From assembly GCA_902575395.1 (NCBI GenBank), contig CACGRA010000004.1, positions 1 to 54,488 of the forward strand: a DNA stretch of 54,488 nt, in the 5' to 3' direction. Shown one piece after another: positions 1-9,478 of the stretch. Within the stretch, counting starts at the first letter, position 1. Each line of letters opens with the position of its first letter. A model generated the notes under the pieces. It made no database searches. It was not told where the DNA came from and saw nothing but the letters and a program-made list of their open reading frames with translations. Made by a program: the position numbers and the translations under genes. This stretch comes from an uncultured Fidelibacterota bacterium (GTDB lineage Bacteria > Fidelibacterota > Marinisomatia > Marinisomatales > Marinisomataceae).

Positions 1-152
1 ACAGTAATATGTAATTCATAGTTATGTCCATGTACCATAACATCTTTCCCAAATACTTCTCTGTTTTTTTCATCAGACCATTTTTCATTACCATATTTAT
101 GTGCTGCACAAAAATGAAATACTTTGGTTAAATATGTATTATTCCCGTTCAT
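1..152 (-). CDS. Partial QueD / 6-pyruvoyl-tetrahydropterin synthase-like protein (runs off left edge)
   Basis: My translation of the reverse strand gives MNGNNTYLTKVFHFCAAHKYGNEKWSDEKNREVFGKDVMVHGHNYELHITV. It has the family hallmarks F-x-AAH and HGHNY-x-L-x-I-x-V. Not in the ORF track because it is truncated. Confidence 0.75.
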   Translation of the reverse strand, partial: MNGNNTYLTKVFHFCAAHKYGNEKWSDEKNREVFGKDVMVHGHNYELHIT

Positions 153-165
153 AATGATTACTAAT

Positions 166-801
166 TTATTTAAATAAAGACCTTCTTCCAACTACTGAAG
201 TAATAGGACAATTATATGGATTAAAATTCTTTGCTGGACAATATTCTCGTCCATAAAAAATGATTTGAAGATGTAATTTGTTCCATTTTTCTTTTGGAAA
301 TAATCGTTTTGCTTGTTTTTCAGTATCTTGAACATTTTTCCCAGAAGATAACCCCCATCGATACATTAAGCGATGTACATGCGTATCAACAGGAAATGCT
401 GGGACTCCAAACGCTTGGGACATAACAACGGATGCCGTCTTATGTCCTACTCCAGGAAAAGATTCTAAATCTGAAAAACTATTAGGAACTTTTCCTTTAT
501 ACTTTTTAACTAAAATTTTTGACAGCTCAATAATTGCTTTTGCCTTTGCAGGGCCTAATCCACATGGTTTGATAATATTATAAACTGTTTCATATTTTAA
601 TTTTGACATTTTTTGAGGATTATCTGCTTTTTGAAATAATTTTGGAGTTACTTTATTGACTGACTTATCTGTTGTGTTAGCAGATAATAGCACAGCAATT
701 AAAAGAGTATAATTATTATGATGATTTAAAGGAGGGGAAACTGCTGGATAAATCTCATCAAGTTTAGTAACAATAAAATTAACTTTATCTTTTTTAAGCA
801 T
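166..801 (-). CDS. nth: Endonuclease III
   Basis: LLSANTTDKSVNKVTPKLF, LESFPGVGHKTASVVMSQAFGVPAFPVDTHVHRL (HhH-GPD with catalytic K/D). The 3' end has few Cys (YCPAKNFNPYNCP), so the Fe-S loop may be partial. Confidence 0.9.
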   Translation of the reverse strand: MLKKDKVNFIVTKLDEIYPAVSPPLNHHNNYTLLIAVLLSANTTDKSVNKVTPKLFQKADNPQKMSKLKYETVYNIIKPCGLGPAKAKAIIELSKILVKKYKGKVPNSFSDLESFPGVGHKTASVVMSQAFGVPAFPVDTHVHRLMYRWGLSSGKNVQDTEKQAKRLFPKEKWNKLHLQIIFYGREYCPAKNFNPYNCPITSVVGRRSLFK

Positions 802-807
802 TAATGC

Positions 808-2073
808 TTATAACTTATTTAAGGCTTCAAAAGTCAAAGACTTAGGCCTTGTAAGAGGCAATCCCATTGCACGAGCTAATACTAATTGAGATATAATTCC
901 TAATGATCGAGACATGCTAAATAATACAGTATAAAATTGAAATTCTTTTAATCCATAATGATGGAGCAATGATCCAGAAGCTGCATCAACATTTGGCCAT
1001 GGATTTTTAGCTTTTCCATGTTCTTTTAATACATCTGGAATAATATTAAATAGCTTGGTTACTACGTCAAATACTTCGCTATCATTAATATGATCTTTAC
1101 CAAAGTTCATAAATGCTGTAAATCTTGGATCAGGACATCTTAAAACTGCATGACCATATCCAGGAATTACCTTTCCTGAATTTAGTCTATCCCAAGCAAA
1201 TGCCTTTAATTCTTCATCGCTTGGCACTCCTTTAAAATGATCTACAATATCTAAAACAAATTTTAAGTTATTCTGGTTAGCAAGGCCATGTAATGGTCCT
1301 GCTAAGCCATTAAGGCCAGCAGATAATGCATAATAAGGATCAGATAAAGCGGAATTAACAGTTAATGAACTAAATGTGCTTACATTCCCACCTTCATGAT
1401 CACAGTGCAACATTAAATATAATTGCATCATCTTTAACATATCTTCTGAATGGTCAAAACCCATCATTTGTAAGAAACTTTCAGACCAATCTTGAGAACC
1501 TGCATGCTCTAGCCTATCTCCTTTATCAAATCTTAATCGATAAATCGCTGCTGCAATAGCAGGGAGTTTTGCAATAATATTTACACCATCTTCAAGGGTA
1601 GTTTCCCAATAATCACCTTTTGAAACTACTAAATCATAAGCTTTTGCAAATTTACTTTCTTTTTGCATTGATAAGATTGCTGTATTAAACATTGCCATTG
1701 GATGTGAGTCTTTTGGCATACTATTTAATACATCCCATACATATTGTGGGACTTCACTTTTAGAATGTAAACATCTTTGGACATCTTCTAATTCATCTTT
1801 GTTAGGCAATTCCCCTACAAGCAACAAATAAAATACTTCTTCAGGCTTAATATGAACTAAATCAAGTATATGATGACCGCGAACATGCAATCCAGCATCT
1901 GCCGTTACAGACGATGTATCGCAAATCATACCTTTTACACCACGCATTCCAGAAAAAGCTTTTTCTATTGTTACTGTGCTTGTAACATGATCGCCTTTTT
2001 CATCAAGAAGCTGTCGATAATTATATCTCCAGTCAGGTATCTTTTTTGCTAAATTTTCTTTTAATTTCCCCAT
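808..2073 (-). CDS. Citrate synthase, eukaryotic/mitochondrial-like type
   Basis: GLAGPLHGLANQ, KVIPGYGHAVLRCPDPR, LMLHCDHEGGNVSTF; N-terminal layout like mitochondrial citrate synthase. Confidence 0.9.
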   Translation of the reverse strand: MGKLKENLAKKIPDWRYNYRQLLDEKGDHVTSTVTIEKAFSGMRGVKGMICDTSSVTADAGLHVRGHHILDLVHIKPEEVFYLLLVGELPNKDELEDVQRCLHSKSEVPQYVWDVLNSMPKDSHPMAMFNTAILSMQKESKFAKAYDLVVSKGDYWETTLEDGVNIIAKLPAIAAAIYRLRFDKGDRLEHAGSQDWSESFLQMMGFDHSEDMLKMMQLYLMLHCDHEGGNVSTFSSLTVNSALSDPYYALSAGLNGLAGPLHGLANQNNLKFVLDIVDHFKGVPSDEELKAFAWDRLNSGKVIPGYGHAVLRCPDPRFTAFMNFGKDHINDSEVFDVVTKLFNIIPDVLKEHGKAKNPWPNVDAASGSLLHHYGLKEFQFYTVLFSMSRSLGIISQLVLARAMGLPLTRPKSLTFEALNKL

Positions 2074-2085
2074 AACATTTTGAAT

Positions 2086-3921
2086 TTAAGTTTTAAACTG
2101 CATATTATGTAATTGTTTATAAAGACCTTCTTTATTAATTAATTCATTATGATTACCAGTATCAACAATATCACCTTTATCTAGTACAATAATCTTATTT
2201 GCATTATGTACTGTTGATAATCTATGAGCGATAACAATAACGGTACGATTATGCATTAATTTTTCAATAGCATCTTGAACTATTTTCTCTGATTCCGTAT
2301 CTAATGATGATGTTGCTTCATCCAATATTAAAATTGGAGGATTTTTCATAATAGCGCGTGCAATTGATATACGTTGACGTTGTCCTCCAGATAATTTTAC
2401 ACCTCGTTCACCAATAATTGTATCATAGCCATCAGGTAATTGTTCTATAAATTCATTTGCATTAGCTGCAATTGCAGCTTTTTTAATATCCTCATCAGAA
2501 ACAGATTCAAGACCATAAGCAATATTTGCTTTTACTGAATCATTAAATAGAAATGTTTCTTGAGTTACAATACCCATTAATGATCTTAGAGAATTTAATT
2601 TTATATTCCTTATATCTTCTCCATCTAAAAGAATTGACCCTTCTGTCACATCATAAAATCTCGGAATCAAATCTGCTAAAGTTGATTTACCAGCTCCACT
2701 TGGACCTACCAATGCTAATATTTCACCAGATTTTAAAGAAAGATTAATATTTTTTAATATCATTTCGGATTTATTATCATAATAAAAATTCACATTTTGA
2801 AATGTAATGTTATCTTGGAAATTCTCAACATGAATTGCATCATCATTATCGTGTATATCTGACTTAATATCGATAATTGAAAATACTCTATCTGCAGAAG
2901 CTAATCCATTTTGTAATTCGTTAAAGACATTGCCTAGATTTTTTATAGGACCCAACACACTGAAAAGCAAAAGAATAAATCTGATAAAATCTTCTGAACT
3001 AATTGATTGATTGACTAAAACATCACGCGCACCAATAAAAAGCAACAATGCAGCAATTGATGCTCCAATAGTTTCGGTAATTGGTGAAGAGATTAAACGT
3101 AAACGATCTTTTCTTAGCATTAATTGATAGTATTTTCTTGTTTCTGCATAAAATCGTTTTAATTCATAATTCTTCATTACAAAAGCTTTTACAATTCTCA
3201 TAGATCCTAATGTTTCTGATATAATAGATGTTATACCTGCAAGCTTTGCTTGTGATCTTGCTGCTCTTCTTCGAATACTTTGTGCAATTCCAAAAATAAT
3301 AACTCCACTAATTGGAATAACTAAAATGGCAATAGCAGCCAACTTAGGACTAATAATAAATAACAGTGATAGAAAAGCAAGAATATTAATTGGTTCTACA
3401 AATAGCTTTTGAAAACTTGTAGATAAAGCTGCTCTCATATTATCAATATCATTAATAAGAATTGAAGTTAATTCACCAGATTTATTCTTATTAAAATATG
3501 ATAAAGAAAGGTAATGAAGATGATTATAAAGCTTATTACGTAAATCAGTGACTAATCTAAACTGTACAACAGAAACCATAATATTCTTTATATATAACGC
3601 AATATTTTTAACACTAAAAACGACCACTAATGCAACACACACAGATGACATTGTCGCAATTGCAGAATCTTTTAATAATACTTGGTTTGAGTAAAGCTTT
3701 ATACGATCATTCATTGATAAGTTATCTAAACTCATTAAACGAATATTTTCTGCAACCATATCATCAAATTCAATCAACACATTATTAATCATAGTAGCAG
3801 TAATCCAAACAGATGTAGCATTAAAAATAACAAAAAAGATTGCAGCGATAGTTGATAAAAGTAAAAATGGCCAATATGCTAAGATAATTTTGAATAAACG
3901 AATATGAGACTTCTCATTCAT
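2086..3921 (-). CDS. ABC transporter, fused TMD-NBD (MsbA-like exporter)
   Basis: Walker A GPSGAGKS, signature LSGGQRQR, Walker B ILILDEATSSLD, N-terminal TMD. Confidence 0.9.
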   Translation of the reverse strand: MNEKSHIRLFKIILAYWPFLLLSTIAAIFFVIFNATSVWITATMINNVLIEFDDMVAENIRLMSLDNLSMNDRIKLYSNQVLLKDSAIATMSSVCVALVVVFSVKNIALYIKNIMVSVVQFRLVTDLRNKLYNHLHYLSLSYFNKNKSGELTSILINDIDNMRAALSTSFQKLFVEPINILAFLSLLFIISPKLAAIAILVIPISGVIIFGIAQSIRRRAARSQAKLAGITSIISETLGSMRIVKAFVMKNYELKRFYAETRKYYQLMLRKDRLRLISSPITETIGASIAALLLFIGARDVLVNQSISSEDFIRFILLLFSVLGPIKNLGNVFNELQNGLASADRVFSIIDIKSDIHDNDDAIHVENFQDNITFQNVNFYYDNKSEMILKNINLSLKSGEILALVGPSGAGKSTLADLIPRFYDVTEGSILLDGEDIRNIKLNSLRSLMGIVTQETFLFNDSVKANIAYGLESVSDEDIKKAAIAANANEFIEQLPDGYDTIIGERGVKLSGGQRQRISIARAIMKNPPILILDEATSSLDTESEKIVQDAIEKLMHNRTVIVIAHRLSTVHNANKIIVLDKGDIVDTGNHNELINKEGLYKQLHNMQFKT

Positions 3922-4358
3922 TAGATAAACTTTTTATTTTTGTTGTCGTAGATCATTTTTGCATGAACTATGTCAGCTTCAAGGAATTTATCTCCAATAA
4001 TTACAAATCCCAAATTTTCATAGAATTTTATGACATCCTCTTGAGCATGCAAATAGATAGTATTATCATTTGGTAATTGATTTAAAATAAATATCACTAA
4101 TGCTTTTCCAATGCCTTTTCCTCTTAAATGCTCTAATACTGCAAATCGTTCCAACTTAAAACCAATGTTTGTTTTTCTCCACCTTCCTGTAGCAATAGGT
4201 TGATCATTATCTGAAACTAATACATGAAATGCTTCATCTTCATATTCAATTTCTATATCCTCTGGAACGCGTTGTTCTTCAATAAAAACTTCTCTTCTAA
4301 TATCTAAAACCTTTTGATAGTCTTCTTTTGTTTTTACTAATTCTATTTTAATATTCAT
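3921..4358 (-). CDS. GNAT family N-acetyltransferase
   Basis: RFAVLEHLRGKGIGKALV acetyl-CoA loop; FYENLGFVIIGDKF. Confidence 0.85.
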   Translation of the reverse strand: MNIKIELVKTKEDYQKVLDIRREVFIEEQRVPEDIEIEYEDEAFHVLVSDNDQPIATGRWRKTNIGFKLERFAVLEHLRGKGIGKALVIFILNQLPNDNTIYLHAQEDVIKFYENLGFVIIGDKFLEADIVHAKMIYDNKNKKFI

Positions 4359-4381
4359 CTTAGCAATTTCAATATTATAGA

Positions 4382-5128
4382 ATGAGAAATCAAAGACTAA
4401 TTACTTTATTCGTTATTTTATTCTTAAGCATTTCAATTGGACAAGAACGTTTCAATTCGCATAAGGATTTAGAAAAAATACCAAATGGAATGAATGTTAT
4501 TCATGATAATAATAAAAATCAGGCAATAGTTGGAATTCATGGATTTTATCCTGTGTATTGGATCGAAATTCATCATGAATGGGTACAGCCTTTTAATTTT
4601 CTGATAAACAAAGATATTAAAACATTCTTTTATAAATATGATTGGAATGAATGTCCTAGTAAAGTTGCTGAAGAATTTTCAATAGAATTAAATAAGTTAA
4701 TAGAATCGTATCCAGAAATTGATGATTGGCAAGTTGTCGGACACAGCATGGGCGGATCTGTAGTCATGTTTACTAATAAATTATTTCCATATAATAAAAA
4801 GATAACTTTTAATACTGTTGCAACACCTGTTTATTATGAACGTGAAAAAACACCTCTATTAATGAGAGTATATGAATCGATATTTAAAAAACGTTGCTCT
4901 GAAACAATTGATAGCTTGAATAATGAGTTTGATAATGGTTTTACCAATAAACATATACAATGGAGAAATGTACAAGAATTTGATTCTCAATTAAAAAAAT
5001 ATAATTTTGATCCATATAATCGAAATATTAAAAATTCAGTTGTATTTCAATTCCCAGATAGCTTGAACGGTGAAAGAGTAGGCCACACATCAAGCCTCTA
5101 TTTTTCAATTTTAGAAATTATCAAATAA
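4382..5128 (+). CDS. Secreted alpha/beta hydrolase (lipase-like)
   Basis: Signal peptide MRNQRLITLFVILFLSISIG|QERF; nucleophile elbow VVGHSMGGSV. Confidence 0.7.
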   Translation: MRNQRLITLFVILFLSISIGQERFNSHKDLEKIPNGMNVIHDNNKNQAIVGIHGFYPVYWIEIHHEWVQPFNFLINKDIKTFFYKYDWNECPSKVAEEFSIELNKLIESYPEIDDWQVVGHSMGGSVVMFTNKLFPYNKKITFNTVATPVYYEREKTPLLMRVYESIFKKRCSETIDSLNNEFDNGFTNKHIQWRNVQEFDSQLKKYNFDPYNRNIKNSVVFQFPDSLNGERVGHTSSLYFSILEIIK

Positions 5129-5881
5129 TTCAATAGACACAGGACAATGGTCAGACCCCATCACATCTTCATGAATATCTGCATCTGAAATATTGTCTGC
5201 AAATTCTTGATTTGTGAAAAAATAATCAATTCTCCATCCAATGTTTCTTTGACGTGCTCCAAAACGATAAGTCCACCAAGAATATCGATCTGCTTCATCA
5301 TGGAAGAGTCGAAATGAGTCTACATATCCATGATCAATATAAGTATCAAGTTGTGCTCTTTCTACTGGCATAAAACCTGAATAATTTGCATTAGCTTTTG
5401 GATTTGCTAAATCAATTTCTTTGTGAGCAGTATTCCAATCCCCAGCTACAATAACATTATTACCTGATGCAACTTGATCATCAAGAATTTCTAGCAAATC
5501 ATCATAGAAATCTAATTTGTATTGTAATCTTATTTCATCTTTTTGGCCGTTGGGAAAATAAATATTATATAATAAGAAATTTTCGAATTCGGTAATAATC
5601 ACTCTACCTTCTTTATCATATTTATCAATACCTAATCCATACTGTACATGCAGAGGTTCTTTTTTTGAAAATGTAGCAACGCCACTATATCCTAATTTTT
5701 CAGCAGAATGCCAATAAGAGAAGTATCCATCAATATGCTGAAGTGTATCCGGAAGTTGTTCAAATTTAGCTTTTGTTTCTTGAATGCATAAGATATCTGG
5801 TGATTCAGATGAAAACCAATCCAAGAATCCTTTCTTCTCAATTGCCCTCACTCCATTAACATTCCAAGAAAATAATTTCAT
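5111..5881 (-). CDS. xth: Exodeoxyribonuclease III
   Basis: MKLFSWNVNGVRAIEKKGF, DILCIQETKA, GDWNTAHKEIDLANPK, GSDHCPVSIEL. Confidence 0.93.
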   Translation of the reverse strand: MKLFSWNVNGVRAIEKKGFLDWFSSESPDILCIQETKAKFEQLPDTLQHIDGYFSYWHSAEKLGYSGVATFSKKEPLHVQYGLGIDKYDKEGRVIITEFENFLLYNIYFPNGQKDEIRLQYKLDFYDDLLEILDDQVASGNNVIVAGDWNTAHKEIDLANPKANANYSGFMPVERAQLDTYIDHGYVDSFRLFHDEADRYSWWTYRFGARQRNIGWRIDYFFTNQEFADNISDADIHEDVMGSDHCPVSIELFDNF

Positions 5882-5916
5882 TTTTGCTCTTTACCCTTTA
5901 TATGATAAATTAAAAT

Positions 5917-6225
5917 ATGGATTTTAAAGAACAATTTAAAAAGATTATAGATGAAAATTCCATTGTTCTCTTTATGAAAGGGACTAAAGAAGCTCCTGTA
6001 TGTGGATTTTCAAGTAATGTAGTTCAACTACTAAATCATTATGGAGTTGAATACAAAGACGTGAATATTCTAGAGCATGAGCAAATGAGACCTGATCTAT
6101 CAGCATTGTCTGGATGGCCAACTTTTCCTCAACTATTTGTAAAAGGTAAATTAATTGGAGGAGCAGATATTGCAAATGAACTACATGAGAACGGAGAATT
6201 GCTTGATATCCTCGATGTAAATTGA
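5917..6225 (+). CDS. grxD: Monothiol glutaredoxin (Grx4 family)
   Basis: VLFMKGTKEAPVCGFSSNVVQLL; GWPTFPQLFVKGKLIGGADI. Confidence 0.93.
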   Translation: MDFKEQFKKIIDENSIVLFMKGTKEAPVCGFSSNVVQLLNHYGVEYKDVNILEHEQMRPDLSALSGWPTFPQLFVKGKLIGGADIANELHENGELLDILDVN

Positions 6226-6268
6226 TAGGAAATTCACTAGTCATAGCCTAAATTACTCACGTTTTTTT

Positions 6269-6340
6269 GGCCCGTTCGTCTAGTGGTTAGGACTCATGGT
6301 TTTCATCCATGCAACAGGGGTTCGATTCCCCTACGGGCTG
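6269..6340 (+). tRNA. tRNA-Glu(TTC)
   Basis: Cloverleaf read by eye: acceptor GGCCCGT/ACGGGCT, anticodon loop TTTTCAT (TTC), T-arm AGGGG-TTCGATT-CCCCT, discriminator G. Confidence 0.95.
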
Positions 6341-6382
6341 CAAAATTTCCTTATTATACAATCTACTATAAGGTTGTTTTCT

Positions 6383-6410
6383 AAAAAAAAGACCGACCAG
6401 TCGGTTTTTT
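6383..6410. terminator. Bidirectional-looking intrinsic terminator after tRNA-Glu
   Basis: AAAAAAAAG-ACCGA-CCAG-TCGGT-TTTTTC hairpin with A-tract and T-tract. Confidence 0.75.
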
Positions 6411-6458
6411 CTTGTTTTTATTTTAAAAATTTATCAGATTTGATAGTCAATATGAGTT

Positions 6459-6564
6459 AGTTGAGGCGGGGGGTATTCCTAAAAGATTGCTATCATATTC
6501 AATATATTTTATTATATCTCGACTATATCACCAATTATGAAGCATGAATCTCCCGCCTTTTTTT
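6459..6564. ncRNA. Candidate structured intergenic element with G-rich motif
   Basis: AGGCGGG (6464-6470) pairs with CCCGCCT (6552-6558), followed by a T-run on the + strand; no ORF. Shares AGTTGA..GCGGGGG..ATTC with the element at 39.38 kb. Confidence 0.3.
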
Positions 6565-6580
6565 ATATTATCAAGAGATT

Positions 6581-7666
6581 TTAATTTAGGAATTGAGCTA
6601 TTAATCTTTGAAAATGATGTACACCTTTTTCTCGTGTTGGAGAAAATCTTCCAGATTGATAAAATGAAGATTGGATACCTTTGCTTTCATTTTCAACAAT
6701 AAATTCATCTTCCCTTTCAACTTTATCAATATCATTTCCAGCTCCTTTATGAAGCTTGGTAGAATCATAAACATATGTTAGAAAAGAAACTTTGGTTCGA
6801 TTGATACTAATTGGTTTAACAATATTCACCGATAATCCCCAAGGATAAAAATTGAACATCATATTAGGAAAAACCCAAAAATAATATGCCGCAACCTGTT
6901 TTCCATAGTCAATATGATCTTTTGGTAAATCAAAGGTTTCATTAGCATCATCTGAATAACCAATCTGCAGATTGGAATATTTATATAATTCAGTGGTATA
7001 ACTTCCATAGTCTAAAACTTTATTTAAACCTTCATGCACAAAAGGGATGTGAAAGCCTTCGAGATAATTATCGCAATATAGTGCCCAATGTGCCTGCACC
7101 AAATAGTCTTTAGAAAGACTACTATCAAATGAAAATTGATCTAATGGCAAAAATCCAATTCTTTTATTAATAGGTTTAAGAACTTCTTCAAAATCAAAAG
7201 ATGGATTTAATCCTGCAAATAAAAATGGACCCCATTCTGCGAGTGGAAATTGATATAAGTTATCACAGTCTCTTGGAAAATCTTTTGTTTTCTCAAATTC
7301 TGGCATTGATTTAAAATTACCATCTAAATCAAATGTTCTACCATGGTATGCACATTTTATGTTTTTTGATTGGCCAGGACCTAAAGCTAAAATATGGCCT
7401 CTATGAGTACAAACATTAGTCATGCAATTGATTTCACCCTCTTTATTTCTAGTTAATAAAATAGGTTCAGTTAAAAATCCATCTAACAAAGTAAGAGGTT
7501 GAATTGAATTGGTTAGCTTTAGAGATGAGTTATCACCAAGCCATTGCCATGACTTTAAAAAAATCTTTTCTTTTACTTCTTCAAATATATCATGATTCTT
7601 ATAAAAAGAAGATGGCAATGTCTCAGCTTTTGAAATGTCTTTATGAATATTGAATTGAGGAGCCAA
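6581..7666 (-). CDS. Rieske non-heme iron oxygenase, alpha-subunit-like
   Basis: Rieske CxH..CxxH: NVCTHRGHILALGPGQSKNIKCAYHG; mononuclear Fe motif DNYLEGFHIPFVH. Confidence 0.85.
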   Translation of the reverse strand: MAPQFNIHKDISKAETLPSSFYKNHDIFEEVKEKIFLKSWQWLGDNSSLKLTNSIQPLTLLDGFLTEPILLTRNKEGEINCMTNVCTHRGHILALGPGQSKNIKCAYHGRTFDLDGNFKSMPEFEKTKDFPRDCDNLYQFPLAEWGPFLFAGLNPSFDFEEVLKPINKRIGFLPLDQFSFDSSLSKDYLVQAHWALYCDNYLEGFHIPFVHEGLNKVLDYGSYTTELYKYSNLQIGYSDDANETFDLPKDHIDYGKQVAAYYFWVFPNMMFNFYPWGLSVNIVKPISINRTKVSFLTYVYDSTKLHKGAGNDIDKVEREDEFIVENESKGIQSSFYQSGRFSPTREKGVHHFQRLIAQFLN

Positions 7667-7681
7667 TAATGCCTTTTTTTA

Positions 7682-8458
7682 TTAATTATTAAATAAAAAA
7701 CCTACATTAATTCCAAAATGTGTTTCCCCAAATGCATTTGATAAAGTAGGCTCTATAGAAAATTGAACATCTCCTAAATTCTGAAATGCTCCTTGGTCAA
7801 ATAGTATTGGAAACCCAAGTTCCACATTAATATGGCTATTATTTTTAGAAATTGTTTCGGTGGTAACTACTTCTTCAACAATAATAATATCATCATGAAT
7901 ATTTTTTTCATTTACAAAGCTTAATTTCAAAATTGGACCAACATTAAACTGTGCATTTGCTTCTATAGTTGTATAACCCGCAACTTCCAATACATAGTAT
8001 TTTCTGTAAAAATCTTGATTGGTTGTATCTAATATATCATTATTATAGTCACTATTACCATATCGTAAACCAAATGACATATCCATTGGTAATTTGACAT
8101 GTTCTTTTAAATGATAAGTTACCCCTAAAGAGAATCCTTGATCGCCAACATCAGGATTATTCTCTCTAAAATTATCAGAAAAATCAAATGTATTTTCTGC
8201 ATCTCCATATGAATCTTTACTATTAAATAAAGAATATCCATAAGAAAAATCAAAACCAAGAAATCCATTGTATATATAAGAAAGGTTTAATGAATTATTA
8301 TAGCTATCTCTTAAAAGCTTTCCTTCACCAAAAAAATCAAGACTTCTGTCATATCCAAAAGAAACAGTTACTGCATTTTGATCGGGACGTAGCATATGCC
8401 CTTGAGCTAACAAAGATGTTGATAGAAATATAATTGATAATAGTTGTTTAGCTTTCAT
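7682..8458 (-). CDS. Predicted outer-membrane beta-barrel-like secreted protein
   Basis: Signal peptide ending SLLA|QGHM; alternating aromatic/polar strands; C-terminal FGINVGFLFNN. Confidence 0.5.
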   Translation of the reverse strand: MKAKQLLSIIFLSTSLLAQGHMLRPDQNAVTVSFGYDRSLDFFGEGKLLRDSYNNSLNLSYIYNGFLGFDFSYGYSLFNSKDSYGDAENTFDFSDNFRENNPDVGDQGFSLGVTYHLKEHVKLPMDMSFGLRYGNSDYNNDILDTTNQDFYRKYYVLEVAGYTTIEANAQFNVGPILKLSFVNEKNIHDDIIIVEEVVTTETISKNNSHINVELGFPILFDQGAFQNLGDVQFSIEPTLSNAFGETHFGINVGFLFNN

Positions 8459-8486
8459 ATTGTATATTACAAAACGAATAATTCAT

Positions 8487-9302
8487 TCAAAATTCATTTT
8501 TTATTTTTTCTATGACCGATATAAGCTTACCATAAATTTGTTCAGTATTCCTTGGTGCACCAATTAAAATTTCTCTAATAATACCATTTTTATCGACAAT
8601 AAAATGACCAGGTGACACCGGAGTAAATTGATACATAAAGTTTCTATCAATTGATCCATGAATATAGTTGAATTCATTGCGTGATAAGAAATTCTTTATA
8701 TCCGGAATAGAATCAAAGCTTAATGCCAAAAATTCGATGTCTTCATTTTGGTATTTTTGAACTAATTGATTCAAGTATGGCATTTCAAGAATACATGGAC
8801 TACAAGCAATATACCAAAAATTTAATACTAACATCTTCCCTTCAAAGTCTTTGAAAGACTTCACTGATCCATCCAACATATTCAAATCACCTTCTGGTAA
8901 TTTTTGATCTTTCCATGTATCTATTATTCTTTGAGTAATAACAGCCCCTCTTCCACCTGACTGCATTAAATTATATTCTTGGATTAAATTGTCAACTGTA
9001 TCATCTGGAATAAATCCTCTTAGATCATCAAACTCTTTAAATAGTATATATTCAGTGTTATTATCATTAATTCGTCTCAAAGCTTGGATCCCACTTGTTT
9101 TCTCAAGCAAACTATCTTTTTGTGCTTCGGTTAACACATTGCCTTGAGCATCACGAAAAACAATCTGACTCATTTGAGCTCCCTCTGGAGATGATGTTTG
9201 ATTTTGTTCAGTTGATTTAGAATTCTCTTTTGGAGATGCTTCTTCTTTAGTAGCACAAGAAAGCATAGTAAAACATATAATTAGTAATAAATAATTTCTC
9301 AT
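8487..9302 (-). CDS. TlpA/ResA-like thioredoxin-fold lipoprotein
   Basis: Lipobox MLSC; LVLNFWYIACSPCILEMPYLNQL (CxxC); HFIVDKNGIIREI. Confidence 0.8.
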   Translation of the reverse strand: MRNYLLLIICFTMLSCATKEEASPKENSKSTEQNQTSSPEGAQMSQIVFRDAQGNVLTEAQKDSLLEKTSGIQALRRINDNNTEYILFKEFDDLRGFIPDDTVDNLIQEYNLMQSGGRGAVITQRIIDTWKDQKLPEGDLNMLDGSVKSFKDFEGKMLVLNFWYIACSPCILEMPYLNQLVQKYQNEDIEFLALSFDSIPDIKNFLSRNEFNYIHGSIDRNFMYQFTPVSPGHFIVDKNGIIREILIGAPRNTEQIYGKLISVIEKIKNEF

Positions 9303-9448
9303 TCGCGATATCTATTTTTATACAACCTTAAAAAAAATAATGAAGATATTAAGACACAAAAAATACAAAAGATAACAAATATTTGTTCAAAATTATTTGC
9401 AATCCATTGTGCCGTATCCGATAATTCTTCTTTTTTTACAAAAATCAT
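9299..9448 (-). CDS. Small single-TM protein (49 aa) translationally coupled to the TlpA-like gene
   Basis: My translation: MIFVKKEELSDTAQWIANNFEQIFVIFCIFCVLISSLFFLRLYKNRYRE. Its stop overlaps the next start (ATGA). Below the ORF-track size cutoff. Confidence 0.5.
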   Translation of the reverse strand: MIFVKKEELSDTAQWIANNFEQIFVIFCIFCVLISSLFFLRLYKNRYRE

Positions 9449-9478
9449 GTTAGAATTTGTAAAATTTTAGGGATAATT

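Noticed and set aside
1374-1559. Small + strand ORFs inside citrate synthase and similar short ORFs in the track (1870-2052, 2553-2747, 30112-30551, 31209-31409, 36271-36783, 48126-48686)
   Set aside because: All lie antisense to well-supported genes with no recognisable domain.
5984-6244. 86-aa antisense ORF over grxD
   Set aside because: The opposite strand encodes an unmistakable monothiol glutaredoxin; no family features in the antisense product.
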